Positions 26,861 to 38,509 of a stretch of DNA of 64,000 nucleotides are shown piece by piece (the first letter of the stretch is position 1; each line of letters starts with the position of its first letter). Below the pieces are notes generated by a model. The model did not search any database. It was not told the origin of the DNA and saw only the letters and a list, made by a program, of their open reading frames with translations. The DNA is taken from positions 124,001-188,000 of the forward strand of contig NZ_FMDN01000009.1 of assembly GCF_900090245.1 (NCBI RefSeq), written 5' to 3'. A program made the position numbers and the translations under genes. This DNA is from Micromonospora halophytica (lineage in GTDB: Bacteria > Actinomycetota > Actinomycetes > Mycobacteriales > Micromonosporaceae).

Positions 26861-27760
26861 TCAGTAACTCGGGCAGGTGTTGCGGTACTCCTCGATCGCG
26901 AAGCCGCTCGGCCCCGGGCAGAGGAACTGCTCGTAGCGGGTGTCGTTGTCGACGAAGCGCTTCAGCCAGGCCACCATCTGCTTGGCCGTCGGCGTGTTCA
27001 CCGTCTGCGGGAAGAAGTGGCTCGCGCCGTTGAGCTCCAGGTACGCCTTCTCGGAGGAGGCCGGGATGCTGCTGTAGAACGGCTCCGAGTGCGAGTAGAC
27101 CGGGGCGATGCTGTCGCTCTCGCCGCCGATGATCAACGTCGGCACCCGGACCTCGGACCAGGTCTTGTCCAGGTTCCACGGCGCGAGCGGCACGGCGGCC
27201 TGCAGCGACGGCCGGGTCGCGGCGGCCTCCAGGCTGCCGCCACCACCCATCGAGTGACCGGCGACGGCGAGCCGGGTGCCGTCGATCCGACCACGGACCG
27301 AGCTCCGCTCGACCAGGTAGTCGAGCGCGGCGAGCAGCTGGCGGCCGCGGCTGTCCGGCTGGTCGAAACGGGTGTTGGTCTCGATGCCGATGACCACGAA
27401 CCCGTGCGAGGCGATCCGCGGACCGAGCCAGCTGATGCTGGACCAGGCGGCGGTGTAGCCGGGCGAGATGGCGATGGCGCCGAAGGTGCCCTCGCTGGTG
27501 CTGGTCGGGTAGTAGATGACGCCGCCGCCGAAGCCGCTGACGCTCCACGACGAGACGCTCTGCGAGGCGGTGGCGAAGGGGCCACGACTGGCCTCCAGGA
27601 TGGCACTGGTCGGGGCGGGACCCCGCTCGTACGGGTTGTCGGCCGCCTGGACGCCGGACGAGGTCGCCAGGACGCCGCCGGCGGCCAGGACGGCGGCCAT
27701 GGCCAGCCTGGCCATGGTACGGACGGCGGAGCGGGGGCGGGTGGTGGTGGGTGATCGCAC
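26861..27760 (-). CDS. Secreted cutinase / polyester hydrolase (PETase-like family)
   Basis: A 299-residue secreted alpha/beta hydrolase. A Sec signal ends near VQAAD (about residue 40). The mature part begins NPYERGP and follows the Thermobifida cutinase pattern throughout. The catalytic triad is Ser170 (GHSMGG), Asp216 (GGESDSIAP) and His248 (GASHFF). Oxyanion Tyr102 (PGYT) and subsite Trp195 (APWNL) are kept, and Cys281/Cys296 can form the single C-terminal disulfide (FLCPGP ... YRNTCP). Start GTG 27760 has AGGGAG upstream. It should cleave cutin and related aliphatic polyesters; activity on aromatic polyesters such as PET is known for close relatives but not shown here. Confidence 0.93.
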   Translation of the reverse strand: MRSPTTTRPRSAVRTMARLAMAAVLAAGGVLATSSGVQAADNPYERGPAPTSAILEASRGPFATASQSVSSWSVSGFGGGVIYYPTSTSEGTFGAIAISPGYTAAWSSISWLGPRIASHGFVVIGIETNTRFDQPDSRGRQLLAALDYLVERSSVRGRIDGTRLAVAGHSMGGGGSLEAAATRPSLQAAVPLAPWNLDKTWSEVRVPTLIIGGESDSIAPVYSHSEPFYSSIPASSEKAYLELNGASHFFPQTVNTPTAKQMVAWLKRFVDNDTRYEQFLCPGPSGFAIEEYRNTCPSY

Positions 27761-27889
27761 GTCGGGTACTCCCTGCTGGCGTGGAGTGGGATCGATGCAC
27801 GTCAGTCTTCGGCGGCGACCACCGGCCGCGCATCGGCAAAATCACCAGTCCCCGGCCGGCGGCCGGGGCAGAGTGCGACAGTGGATCGG

Positions 27890-28273
27890 ATGAACAGCGA
27901 CGACGAGGTGCTGCACTCCCTCGACTGCTACGAGACCGCCCTGCGGCGGGTCTCGGCCGACTTCGGGTCGCGAGGCGCCGCGGTCGAGCCGGTCAGTGTG
28001 CGGCTGGGCGCGCTGGCGGGCGTCCTCGTCGACTACCGCGTCGCCGGTGGGGGCGACCCGTACACCGTCGGCACCCTGCCGATGGTGACGACCGTCGAGG
28101 AAGCCGTCGTCGCCCTCGCCGACCTCCTACAGGAGGAGGCGCTGGAGTGCGGCGACACGGCATGGCCGGGCTGTCGACCGGGCCACCCGCATCCGCCGAC
28201 GCCGTGCCTGTCGGGCGGGACGGCGGTCTGGTCCTGTCCGAGAGACGCCACGGCGCTCGCCGGCATCGGGTGA
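27890..28273 (+). CDS. Hypothetical protein
   Basis: A 127-residue acidic protein with no signal or membrane segment. The first 85 residues look like an alpha/beta domain (SVRLGALAGVLVDYRVAGGG, VTTVEEAVVALADLLQEEAL), and the C-terminal part is rich in His, Pro and Cys. I do not recognise the family. The start is either ATG 27890 or GTG 27881. It is divergent from the cutinase and converges with the methyltransferase. Coding potential is supported by its domain-like composition only. Confidence 0.5.
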   Translation: MNSDDEVLHSLDCYETALRRVSADFGSRGAAVEPVSVRLGALAGVLVDYRVAGGGDPYTVGTLPMVTTVEEAVVALADLLQEEALECGDTAWPGCRPGHPHPPTPCLSGGTAVWSCPRDATALAGIG

Positions 28274-28292
28274 GCCGAGCTCGCCGCGGCCG

Positions 28293-28910
28293 TCAGGCCG
28301 GTCTACGTGCGGCGAGGCGCTCGACCACGCCGCGGGCGAAACGCTCGTGCTTCTCGATGTGCAGGCCGGCCGCCGCGACGTGGGTGATCGGGCGGCGCCG
28401 GAAGTGTTCGCCGGCGGCCGGGACGCTGACCAGGTCGAGCAGGCGCTGGACGGCGCGTACCGGCCGGGTGGCGCCGACGACGTGGTCGGCCAGCAGGAGC
28501 AGGCCACCGGGGCGCAGCACCCGGATCATCTCGGCCACGGCTCGCTGGTCGTCGGGGATCGCGCAGAGCGAGAGCGTGCAGACGACGGAGTCGAAGCTGG
28601 CGTCGGGGAAGTCCAGGCGGTGTGCCGTGCCGAGGCGGAGGTCCGCGTCCCGGCCGAGTTCGGTGGCCCGTCGGCGGGCGATCTCCAGCATCCGGGGGCT
28701 CAGGTCCACTCCGGTGAGGCGCACGTCGGCGGGGTAGTACGGCAGGTTCCGCGCGGTGCCGACAGCGACCTCCAGGGTGTCGCCGGTGGCCTGCCGGCAG
28801 ATCCAGGCACGGGTGTCGCGCAGGAAGCGGCGCTCGAACAGGTTCATCTGTCGGTCGTAGCCGGCGGCGTGCCGGTCCCAGACGCGGCGCTGCTTCTCGT
28901 CGGCGCTCAT
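28293..28910 (-). CDS. Class I SAM-dependent methyltransferase
   Basis: A 205-residue methyltransferase of the Methyltransf_11 / UbiE-like group. Motif I appears as LEVAVGTARNLPYY, followed by GVDLSPRMLEIARRRA (acidic loop) and VVCTLSLCAIPDD and LRPGGLLLLADHV in later strands. WDRHAAGYDRQMN at the start is also typical. It starts at ATG 28910. The substrate is unknown; comparable proteins methylate quinones, lipids or small metabolites. No operon partner is evident. Confidence 0.85.
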   Translation of the reverse strand: MSADEKQRRVWDRHAAGYDRQMNLFERRFLRDTRAWICRQATGDTLEVAVGTARNLPYYPADVRLTGVDLSPRMLEIARRRATELGRDADLRLGTAHRLDFPDASFDSVVCTLSLCAIPDDQRAVAEMIRVLRPGGLLLLADHVVGATRPVRAVQRLLDLVSVPAAGEHFRRRPITHVAAAGLHIEKHERFARGVVERLAARRPA

Positions 28911-29023
28911 GCCGGCGACGATATGGCACCCGCACCACCCGTACCGGCCAACCGGCCCATTCGGCCGTCTGCTCCTGACGGTGAGATCCGATCTGGACGC
29001 GACGGCCGTCGCCGGCGGCCGGC

Positions 29024-30034
29024 CTACCGGGAGGCGTCCGCCAGCATCTCGCGCACGGCGTCTCCGGCGTACAGGCAGGCGGCCCGGTGGCCGGGGCCGA
29101 CCTCGACGAGCGTCGGATCGGTCCGGGCGCAGTCAGGTCGGGCCTGCGGGCACCGGGTGCGAAACCGGCAGCCAGCCGGCGGGTCCACCGGGCTGGGGAT
29201 GTCTCCGGTGAGGATGATCCGCCGGCGGTGCCGCTCGACCTGCGGGTCAGGCACCGGGATCGCCGACAGCAGGGCCGCCGTGTACGGGTGGGCGGGCGTC
29301 TGCCAGATCTGCGCCGGCGTGCCGGTCTCGACGATCCGGCCCAGGTACATCACGGCCACCCGGTCGCTCATGTGCTCGACGGCGGCGAGATCGTGAGCGA
29401 TGAACAGGTAGGTCAACCCCAGTTCCCGTTGCAGGCCGCGGAGCAGGTTCATGATCTGTGCCTGCACGCTCAGGTCGAGTGAGGCGATCGGCTCGTCGAG
29501 GACGATCAGGTCCGGCTCGCCGGCCAGGGCACGGGCGATGCCCACCCGCTGCCGCTGCCCCCCGGAGAGCTCGTGCGGGTGCCGGTCCGCCAGGTCGTGA
29601 CGCAGGCCGACCATGTCGAGCAGTTCCTCCACCCGGCGGCGGCGGGCGGCGCCGGCGCCGGTGAGGCGGTGCACGACCAGCGGTTCGGCGATGCTGGCCG
29701 CGACGGTGCGCCGCGGGTCGAGGGAGGCGTGCGGGTCCTGGAACACCATGGCCACCCGGCGGCGCAGCCCCCGCAGCCGCCGTCGGGACCACTGCGTCAC
29801 GTCCTGCCCCGTCACCCGGACGCGCCCGGAGGTGGGATCGACCAGCCGCAGCAACGCCAGGCCGGTGGTGGACTTGCCGCTGCCGGACTCCCCCACCAGC
29901 CCCAGCGTCTCGCCGCGCCGAACCCGCAGCGACACCCCGTCCACGGCGCGGACCAGGCCGGCCGGCGTCGGGAACCGCACCGTCAGGTCGTCGAGCTCGG
30001 CCACCACGTCGGCCGGCACGGTCTGCGTGGTCAT
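29024..30034 (-). CDS. dppF: Oligopeptide/dipeptide ABC importer ATPase (DppF-like)
   Basis: A 336-residue ATPase with Walker [10 protein letters not shown], signature [16 protein letters not shown] and Walker [13 protein letters not shown], and the C-terminal Cys-containing oligopeptide/dipeptide extension ([14 protein letters not shown]). The start ATG 30034 overlaps the upstream stop by 4 bp and follows GGGGAGG. Last gene of the complete importer 34402 to 29024. Confidence 0.92.
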   Translation of the reverse strand: MTTQTVPADVVAELDDLTVRFPTPAGLVRAVDGVSLRVRRGETLGLVGESGSGKSTTGLALLRLVDPTSGRVRVTGQDVTQWSRRRLRGLRRRVAMVFQDPHASLDPRRTVAASIAEPLVVHRLTGAGAARRRRVEELLDMVGLRHDLADRHPHELSGGQRQRVGIARALAGEPDLIVLDEPIASLDLSVQAQIMNLLRGLQRELGLTYLFIAHDLAAVEHMSDRVAVMYLGRIVETGTPAQIWQTPAHPYTAALLSAIPVPDPQVERHRRRIILTGDIPSPVDPPAGCRFRTRCPQARPDCARTDPTLVEVGPGHRAACLYAGDAVREMLADASR

Positions 30035-31023
30035 CCGTCCTCCCCGGTGGGTCGCTGGTGCCGGTAGAAGGTACGGACGTGGTGCCCGGCGGACACCGGG
30101 ACCAACGGCGGCACCTCGTGCTCGCAACGGGCATCGGCCCGCACCGGGCAACGGGGCCAGAAGGCACATCCGGCCGGCAGGTCCAGCGGGCTGGGCGGTG
30201 CGCCCCGGATCGTGATCAGGTCAGCGCCGCCGGCGGCCGGGTCGGGCCGCGCCGCGAGCAGCGCCGAGGTGTACGGGTGCGACGGATGGGCGAAGACGGC
30301 ATCGACCGGCCCCTGCTCGACGATCCGCCCCCCGTACATGACGGCCACCTCGTCGGCGGTGCCGGCGACCACACCGAGGTCGTGGGTGATCCAGACGACG
30401 GCCGTGCCGAGCCGCCGCTGCAGGTCGGCGACCAGCTCGACGATCTGGGCCTGAGTGGTCACGTCGAGGGCGGTGGTCGGCTCGTCGGCGATCAGGAGGT
30501 CGGGCTCGCAGGCGAGCGCCATGGCGATCACCACCCGCTGACGCATGCCGCCGGAGAACTGGTGCGGGTAGGAGTCGATTCGCCGGGCGGCGGACGGGAT
30601 TCCGACGAGGTCGAGCAGTTCGACGGCACGGGCCCGGGCGGCACGACGGGTCATGCCGAGGTGCTCCTCGGCGGCCTCGGAGACCTGCCGGCCCACCGTC
30701 AGCACCGGGTTCAGCGAGGTCGTCGGGTCCTGGAAGACGAATCCGACGTGCCGGCCGCGCATCCGCCGGCGCCGGTCCTCGGGCAGCCCGGTGAGTTCCG
30801 TGCCGAGCAGGTGGACGCGCCCGGTCACCCGGGCGGAGCGCGGTGCGAGGCCGGTCGCGGCGAGGACGCTCATGCTCTTGCCGCTGCCCGACTCGCCCAC
30901 CAGGGCCAGGGTCTGCCCCGCCCGGACCGACCAGTCGACACCGGCCACCGCGCGGGCCGGTCCCCGACGGGTGCCGAGGGTGACGGTGAGGCCCTTGATG
31001 TCCAGCACAGGGCAGTCGCTCAT
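30031..31023 (-). CDS. dppD: Oligopeptide/dipeptide ABC importer ATPase (DppD-like)
   Basis: A 330-residue ATPase with Walker [10 protein letters not shown], signature [15 protein letters not shown] and Walker [13 protein letters not shown]. The C-terminal extension has [15 protein letters not shown], seen in Dpp/Opp/nickel importers where it may hold an iron-sulfur cluster. Start ATG 31023 overlaps the DppC stop (ATGA). Confidence 0.92.
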   Translation of the reverse strand: MSDCPVLDIKGLTVTLGTRRGPARAVAGVDWSVRAGQTLALVGESGSGKSMSVLAATGLAPRSARVTGRVHLLGTELTGLPEDRRRRMRGRHVGFVFQDPTTSLNPVLTVGRQVSEAAEEHLGMTRRAARARAVELLDLVGIPSAARRIDSYPHQFSGGMRQRVVIAMALACEPDLLIADEPTTALDVTTQAQIVELVADLQRRLGTAVVWITHDLGVVAGTADEVAVMYGGRIVEQGPVDAVFAHPSHPYTSALLAARPDPAAGGADLITIRGAPPSPLDLPAGCAFWPRCPVRADARCEHEVPPLVPVSAGHHVRTFYRHQRPTGEDG

Positions 31024-31901
31024 CCGGCGTTCCTCCTCGCTTCGCCGATGGTGAGCTGACGGGGATCCAGCACATCCCGCAACGCGTCCCCGACCAGGTT
31101 GAAGGCGAGGACGGTGAGGAAGATCGCGGTGCCGGGGAAGACCCCGAGCCACCACGCCTCGGTGACGAAGCCCCGCCCGTCGTACAACATCCGGCCCCAG
31201 GCCGGCGCGGGTGGCTGAACACCGAGGCCGAGGAAGGACAGCGCCGCCTCGGACAGGATTGCGAACGCCAACGACAGCGACGTCTGCACGATCAGCGGCG
31301 CTGCGACGTTGGGCAGCACGTGGCGGCGCATGATGCGCAGGTCCGAGGCGCCGATGGAGACCGCTGCCCGGACGAAGACCTGCTCGCGTACGGACAACAC
31401 GCCGGAGCGGGTGACCCGGGCGAAGATCGGAGTGTAGACGACACCGATCGCGATCATCGCGGTGAGCAGGCCGGGCCCCAGGACCGCCACGATGGCCACG
31501 GCGAGCAGCAGGACCGGGAACGCGAAGAGCACGTCCATGCAGCGCATGAGCAGGTTGTCGAGCCAGCCCCGGTAGTAGCCGGCGAGCAGTCCGAGGGTCA
31601 CCCCGGCGACCAGCGCGATCCCGACGCTGACCACACCGACCTGGAGTGAGACCCGGGTGGCGACCAGCACCCGGCTGAGCACGTCCCGGCCGAGTTCGTC
31701 GGTGCCGAAGGGGTGGGACCAACTGGGTGGCTGGAGCATCCGGTCGACGTCCACCTCGTTGACGCCGGAGGGCGCCAACCACGCACCGCCCACGCCCACC
31801 ACGACCAGCAGGAGGAGGACGAGGCTCCCGGTCACGGCCAACGGGTCGTGACGCAGGGCCGACAGGGCCCGGCGCGACGTCTTCTCCTCGCTGCCGCTCA
31901 T
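31020..31901 (-). CDS. dppC: Oligopeptide/dipeptide ABC importer permease (DppC-like)
   Basis: A 293-residue permease with an N-terminal helix and a five-helix BPD core. HPFGTDELGRDVLSRVLVATR is the hallmark of DppC/OppC, and RAAVSIGASDLRIMRRHVLPN is the coupling loop to the ATPases. It overlaps both neighbours by 4 bp (start ATG 31901). Confidence 0.92.
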   Translation of the reverse strand: MSGSEEKTSRRALSALRHDPLAVTGSLVLLLLVVVGVGGAWLAPSGVNEVDVDRMLQPPSWSHPFGTDELGRDVLSRVLVATRVSLQVGVVSVGIALVAGVTLGLLAGYYRGWLDNLLMRCMDVLFAFPVLLLAVAIVAVLGPGLLTAMIAIGVVYTPIFARVTRSGVLSVREQVFVRAAVSIGASDLRIMRRHVLPNVAAPLIVQTSLSLAFAILSEAALSFLGLGVQPPAPAWGRMLYDGRGFVTEAWWLGVFPGTAIFLTVLAFNLVGDALRDVLDPRQLTIGEARRNAG

Positions 31902-32842
31902 CGCACCGAGATCCGCGGGTCGAGGCGGGCGTAGAGGACGTCCACCAGGAGGTTGGTCAGCAGGAACAGCGCGGCCACCAGCAGGACCGCGCCCTGCAGC
32001 ACCGGATAGTCGCGGGCCTGGACGGCGTCGTAGGTGAGCCGGCCGACACCGGGCCAGGCGAACAGCACCTCGATCACGATCACGCCGCCGAGCAGGCTGG
32101 CCAGCTGCACCGCCACGACGGTGACCACCGGGATCAGCGCGTTGCGCAGGACGTGGCGCATGATCACCACCCGGGCCCGCAGCCCCTTCGCCTCGGCGGT
32201 GCGCACGTAGTCCTCCGACAGCACCTCCAGCACCGATGAACGGATGAACCGGGTGAGGATCGAGGCGGTGACCAGGCCCACCGTCACCGCCGGCAGGACC
32301 ACGTGGGACGCCCACCGCGCCGGGTCCTCGGTGATCGGCACGTAGCCGGACGGTGGCAGCCAGCCCAGGACGCCCGCGAAGAGCAGGATTCCCATGATCC
32401 CCATCCAGAAGTCCGGCACCGAGACGCCGAACTGGCTGAACACCCGCGCCGCGTGGTCGAGCAGCGAGCCGCTGCGCATCGCCGAGAGCACCCCCAGCGG
32501 AAATGCGACCAGCACCGCGAACGCGACCGCGGTGGCTGCCAGCGACAGTGTCGCCGGCAGCCGCTCCAGCACGATCGACGTGACGGGTCGGCCGCTGCGG
32601 AAGCTGACCCCGAGGTCCCCGGTCAGCGCGTTGCCGAGGTAGCTGAGGTACTGCACCACCAGCGGCCGGTCGAGCCCCGCGCGGGCCCGCAGCGCCTCGT
32701 ACGTCTGGGGGTCGAAGCGGGTCCCGAGCGCCACCCGGACGGGGTCACCGGGGACCAGTTGCAGCAGGAGGAACACGACCAGGGTCACGCCGAGGAGCAC
32801 GACGCCGGACTGCAGCAGCCGACGGATGACGAACCGGCCCAT
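31898..32842 (-). CDS. dppB: Oligopeptide/dipeptide ABC importer permease (DppB-like)
   Basis: A 314-residue permease. The N-terminus RRLLQSGVVLLGVTLVVFLL and PGDPVRVALG are typical of DppB/OppB, and RTAEAKGLRARVVIMRHVLRN is the ATPase coupling loop. It lies 18 bp after the binding protein gene. Confidence 0.92.
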   Translation of the reverse strand: MGRFVIRRLLQSGVVLLGVTLVVFLLLQLVPGDPVRVALGTRFDPQTYEALRARAGLDRPLVVQYLSYLGNALTGDLGVSFRSGRPVTSIVLERLPATLSLAATAVAFAVLVAFPLGVLSAMRSGSLLDHAARVFSQFGVSVPDFWMGIMGILLFAGVLGWLPPSGYVPITEDPARWASHVVLPAVTVGLVTASILTRFIRSSVLEVLSEDYVRTAEAKGLRARVVIMRHVLRNALIPVVTVVAVQLASLLGGVIVIEVLFAWPGVGRLTYDAVQARDYPVLQGAVLLVAALFLLTNLLVDVLYARLDPRISVR

Positions 32843-32860
32843 CAGGGATCCCCCGCCGGC

Positions 32861-34402
32861 TCACTTGGCGAGGGCGACGTCGCGGAAGCGGATCGCCCGG
32901 TCGGTGCGGACCTCGTAGCCGGAGACCTGCTTCGACCAGCCCTGGACCACGTCCGGGTTGTAGAGGTAGAGGTAGCTGGCGTCGTCGACGATCTGCTTGG
33001 CCACCTGCTCGTACTGCTGCTTGCGCGCGGCCTGGTCGGTCTCGGTCCGGGCCTGGTCGAGCAGCCTGTCCACCGCCGGGTTGCGGTACTTGTGGAAGTT
33101 GAAGGTCCCGCCGGAGTGGTGCTGGGCGTAGTAGAACTCGTCGGGGTCGATGTTGCCCAGCCAGCCGAGCATGAACGAGTCGAAGTTGCCCTTGCCCTGC
33201 TCGTCGAGCCACTGGGCGAAGTCCAGGGTACGGATCTTGACGGTGATGCCGACGTCCTTGAGCTGTGCGGCGATGACCTGCGCCGCTGTGACGGTCTCCG
33301 GGTATTCGCTGGTGACCATCAGGTCCATCGTCAGACCGGTGACGCCGGCCTGGTCGAGCAGCTGCCGCGCCTGGCCCGGGTCCCTGCGGTAGGGCGCGTA
33401 GTCGTAGTGGAAGGCGCTGTTCTTCGGGATCGCGGTCTGGTTGACGGTCGCCAGCCCGAACTTGGCGGCCTTGGTGATCGCCGCACGGTCGAGCGCGAAG
33501 GCGACGGCACGGCGTACGTTCACGTCGTCGTACGGCTCACGGGCCTGGTTGAGCGCCAGGTACCAGTAGTCACTCGACGGCGCCGACCGCACCGTCACGT
33601 CGTCGGCGTCGCGCAGGGCGGGGACCTGCTGGGGCGGCAGGTTGTCGGTCCACTGCACCTCACCGCCGCGCAGGTTCTGCAGGGCCACCGTCGGGTCCTT
33701 GACGAAGGTGAAGATCACTGCGTCGAGCTTCGGCGCGTCTGCCCAGTACTTGTCGTTGCGAACAAGTTTGATGTTGTCGCCGGAGGCGTAGTCGGCGACC
33801 ATGAACGGTCCGCTGCCGACCGGCCTGGTCTTCACCGCACCGGACTCGACGTTTGTCTTCTCGACGATCGCCACGCCCTTGAAGCCGCCGAGGTTGGCGA
33901 GCAGGTTGGGGGTGGGCGCCGTCAGCGCGACGACGACCGTGGCCGGGTTGGGCGCGGTCACCGACTTGACGGTGGTGAACTTGTACGAGGCGTTGAGCTT
34001 CTGTTTGATGATCCGCTCGTAGGAGTAGACCACGTCCTCGGCGTCCAGCGGTGACCCGTCGGAGAACCGCACTCCCTCCCGGAGGGTGAAGGTCCAGGTC
34101 AGCTGGTCCTCGCTGGTGGTCCACCTCGTCGCCAGGGACGGCTTCATCTCGAGGTTCGCGTCCGGCTCGACGAGGGTGTCGTAGACGTTCTCGAGCACCT
34201 GGAAGCTGTGGTATGCGGAGGTCTTGTGCGGGTCGAGCTGGTCGGGCTCGCCGCCGATGGCGGCGTTGAGGACGCCTCCGGTGGAGGCGCCGGACTTCCC
34301 GGCCCCGTCGACATCGACGCTCTCGCCCGCGGTGCACCCGGTCAGCACACCGAGCGTCAGGGTGAGTGCGGCGCCGGCCAACCTGAATCTGGTGCTGGAC
34401 AT
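32861..34402 (-). CDS. dppA: ABC importer solute-binding lipoprotein, family 5 (DppA/OppA-like)
   Basis: A 513-residue lipoprotein: signal with lipobox GVLTGCT, then a family-5 binding domain ([40 protein letters not shown]). It starts at ATG 34402 behind a G-run RBS. First gene of the importer. Binding proteins of this family take up peptides, but also oligosaccharides, glutathione or nickel in particular branches; the lying next to plant-polymer enzymes leaves a sugar substrate open. Confidence 0.9.
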   Translation of the reverse strand: MSSTRFRLAGAALTLTLGVLTGCTAGESVDVDGAGKSGASTGGVLNAAIGGEPDQLDPHKTSAYHSFQVLENVYDTLVEPDANLEMKPSLATRWTTSEDQLTWTFTLREGVRFSDGSPLDAEDVVYSYERIIKQKLNASYKFTTVKSVTAPNPATVVVALTAPTPNLLANLGGFKGVAIVEKTNVESGAVKTRPVGSGPFMVADYASGDNIKLVRNDKYWADAPKLDAVIFTFVKDPTVALQNLRGGEVQWTDNLPPQQVPALRDADDVTVRSAPSSDYWYLALNQAREPYDDVNVRRAVAFALDRAAITKAAKFGLATVNQTAIPKNSAFHYDYAPYRRDPGQARQLLDQAGVTGLTMDLMVTSEYPETVTAAQVIAAQLKDVGITVKIRTLDFAQWLDEQGKGNFDSFMLGWLGNIDPDEFYYAQHHSGGTFNFHKYRNPAVDRLLDQARTETDQAARKQQYEQVAKQIVDDASYLYLYNPDVVQGWSKQVSGYEVRTDRAIRFRDVALAK

Positions 34403-34648
34403 GGTCCCCCCTGGATTCTCCCGGCAGATCAAGGATTGTGCGAGTCTCGCGTCCTCAATGGACGATGTCAACGAATCAGGGCAAATTACCTGCCTCGGAG
34501 TGGACCTGCGCACCACTCCCCTCGGGGCACGCTAGCCGCAGAACCGCGGTTCGGCCGACCCCTGAGCGGCACCGGCCCGCGCACGACAAGGTCGTGTGCC
34601 ACCCATCCGTCCGAGTGTCTTGCGGCACCGACGAGCCGTTGACAGTGA

Positions 34649-36874
<2,226 letters not shown>

Positions 36875-36876
36875 CA

Positions 36877-36915
36877 CGGCGGGCCCGGTCACCGCGAAGG
36901 TGACCGGGCCCGCCG
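36877..36915. terminator. Bidirectional stem-loop between katG and xylanase gene
   Basis: Arms CGGCGGGCCCGGTCACC (36877-36893) and GGTGACCGGGCCCGCCG (36899-36915) are perfectly complementary over 17 bp with a 5-base loop, 3 bases past the katG stop. It ends convergent transcription of katG and the xylanase gene. Confidence 0.85.
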
Positions 36916-36937
36916 CGGGTGCCGGTGTGCAGCGGGG

Positions 36938-37921
36938 TCAGCCTGCGCTGCAGGAGACCGTGGGCCAGGTCCAGTTGCCGTTGTGCTGGATGGTCACGCC
37001 CCAGTTGTTGCCGTTGCCGTTGGGTCTGGCGGTCAGCACCTGGGCGCTGGGGTAGCTGGCGCTGACGTTCCACGTCGCGAGGACCTTCGCGGGGGACGGG
37101 ACGGTCATCGTCACGGTCCAGTTGGTGGCACCGGAGACGGAGACGTTGAGGTTGTACCGGTCGCTCCACTGCTGCCCGGCGGAGAGCGTCGCGGTGCAGC
37201 CACCGCCTCCGCCGCCTCCGCCGCCACCGGAGGAGCCGCCGATCGTGATGTTGGAGCTGCCGCTGCTCTGGTATCCCTCGGTCGCCATGATCATGTAGTT
37301 GTGGCTGCCCATGTTCATGCCGTTGCGGGCCCACGCGTCGAAGTGGTTGCCGCTGGTGATGGTTCCGCCCGTCCGCTTGGCCTGCCGGACGCTCCAGAAC
37401 TGCTTGAAGGTGGCGGTGCCGATGATGGAGGGGGCGTTGTACCGGGTCGTCTCGTAGATGTCGTACGTGCCGCCGTCGCTGGTGACCGTGCCCTTGTACG
37501 TTCCGGTGGGCCGGTAGGTGCCCCAGTTGTCGACGATGTAGTACTCCACGAGCGGGCTGGTCGTCCACCCGTAGAGGGTCAGGTACGCGTTGCCGGACGG
37601 GTTGAAGCTGCCCGAGTAGGTCACGCTGCGGCGGCCTCCGGTGCTCCAGCCCTTGCCGGCGACGAAGTTGCCGGTGTTGCGCCACGAGGTGCCGTAGTTG
37701 CCGCCGGAGCCCAGGTCCATGGAGACCGTCCCGGGGCTGTCGGTCCAGAACGAGTAGAAGTAGCCGTCGTGGGTGCCGGTCTGGTTCGAGGTGACGGCCG
37801 CGTGGGCGGCGCCGGGCAGCAGCATCGTGGCGGCGACCAGCAGGACGGCACAGGCGCCGCTGACGAGCAGCCGGAGGGGGCCGCGTCGGCGACCCTTCGG
37901 GTGAGCGGGGGCGTCGATCAT
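36938..37921 (-). CDS. Secreted GH11 endo-1,4-beta-xylanase with CBM2
   Basis: A 327-residue secreted enzyme. A signal peptide ends near GAAHA (residue 41). The GH11 domain spans about 43-228, with the nucleophile Glu126 ([11 protein letters not shown]) and the acid/base Glu215 ([11 protein letters not shown]). A run of ten glycines (about 232-241) is the linker. The C-terminal CBM2-type module (242-324) is bounded by Cys242 and Cys324 and shows the aromatic and NWGV features of cellulose/xylan binders. It hydrolyses xylan outside the cell. Start ATG 37921 has AGGAGG 9-10 bases upstream. Expression is probably controlled by the motifs at 38143-38173. Confidence 0.95.
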   Translation of the reverse strand: MIDAPAHPKGRRRGPLRLLVSGACAVLLVAATMLLPGAAHAAVTSNQTGTHDGYFYSFWTDSPGTVSMDLGSGGNYGTSWRNTGNFVAGKGWSTGGRRSVTYSGSFNPSGNAYLTLYGWTTSPLVEYYIVDNWGTYRPTGTYKGTVTSDGGTYDIYETTRYNAPSIIGTATFKQFWSVRQAKRTGGTITSGNHFDAWARNGMNMGSHNYMIMATEGYQSSGSSNITIGGSSGGGGGGGGGGCTATLSAGQQWSDRYNLNVSVSGATNWTVTMTVPSPAKVLATWNVSASYPSAQVLTARPNGNGNNWGVTIQHNGNWTWPTVSCSAG

Positions 37922-38142
37922 GTTCGTGCTTCCTCCTCGGGACGAAAGCCGGGCAGCGAAATGCGACGTGACGGGGCCGCGGAGGGCGGGGTGGGCGCCC
38001 ACCCGTCAACGTCGCACCGCGCGGCGGGGTGGGCCGGTCGCCGGGTGGTCGACGACCGGAGAGCCGGACCCGGTTGGGGCGATCCGGATCGACATTGGTG
38101 GAAGCCTGTCGATGTCGAAAGCATCGACCGGACACCGACGGG

Positions 38143-38173
38143 TGTCAACAACTTTCGGAAATGTTTCAGGAAC
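38143..38173 (-). promoter_or_regulatory. Candidate xylanase promoter and GAAA-type operator
   Basis: On the minus strand TTGACA (38148-38143) is a perfect -35 hexamer, about 220 bases before the xylanase start. Directly upstream is GAAACATTTCCGAAAG (38166-38151), with inverted GAAA/TTTC elements. GAAA/CGAAA-rich elements in front of actinobacterial xylanase genes are known repressor sites. The -10 is weak (GATGCT at 17-base spacing). Confidence 0.5.
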
Positions 38174-38284
38174 AGTATCGTGGTCCAGCGCCCATCATCT
38201 GCGCTGATCCGATGACCCGGTCCGAGGCGGCAAGCGGCCCGCACCACCCCCTGCCGAGGAACGGGCCGGCACCGGACCACCGGA

Positions 38285-38301
38285 AGTTTCGATACCTTTC
38301 G
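38285..38301. promoter_or_regulatory. Second GAAA/TTTCG element
   Basis: AGTTTCGATACCTTTCG carries two TTTCG repeats 6 bases apart, the same element type as in the xylanase promoter at 38151-38166. It may serve xylanase control or the SDR gene downstream. No -10/-35 pair was recognised next to it. Confidence 0.35.
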
Positions 38302-38509
38302 GAGTCCCGGGCGGCGACCGGGGACAGCGCCCCGCGCTCATGGCGCGGCTGATCGCGCACGTCTCCGCAGGGCGGGGGCCGGCGCGACGGTCTCCGGGCC
38401 GGCGAGCAGGTGCGAGGTGCGTCGGAGGCCGTGCGGTGCGTACAGTTCCGGGTCGGACGTGGGGCGGGCCGGGGAGATCCGGCACAGGGAACGGGACGAG
38501 ACAGCACGG

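Larger units (their letters stand above)
37922..38509. other. Long divergent intergenic region
   Basis: This 588-bp gap separates the xylanase and the SDR gene. I see no convincing gene in it. It holds a candidate xylanase promoter (38143-38173), a second GAAA/TTTC-rich site at 38285-38301 and GC-rich filler. Part of it is relatively AT-rich, as expected of regulatory DNA in this genome. Confidence 0.6.

Noticed and set aside
34639..34644. TTGACA upstream of katG as its -35 box
   Set aside because: A matching -10 would fall on the RBS and coding start, leaving no leader for the AGGAGGAG RBS that is present.
37198..37227. Repeat of GCC/CCG triplets in the xylanase gene as a slippage site or frame error
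   Set aside because: It encodes a plain poly-Gly linker between GH11 and CBM2; frame is kept on both sides.
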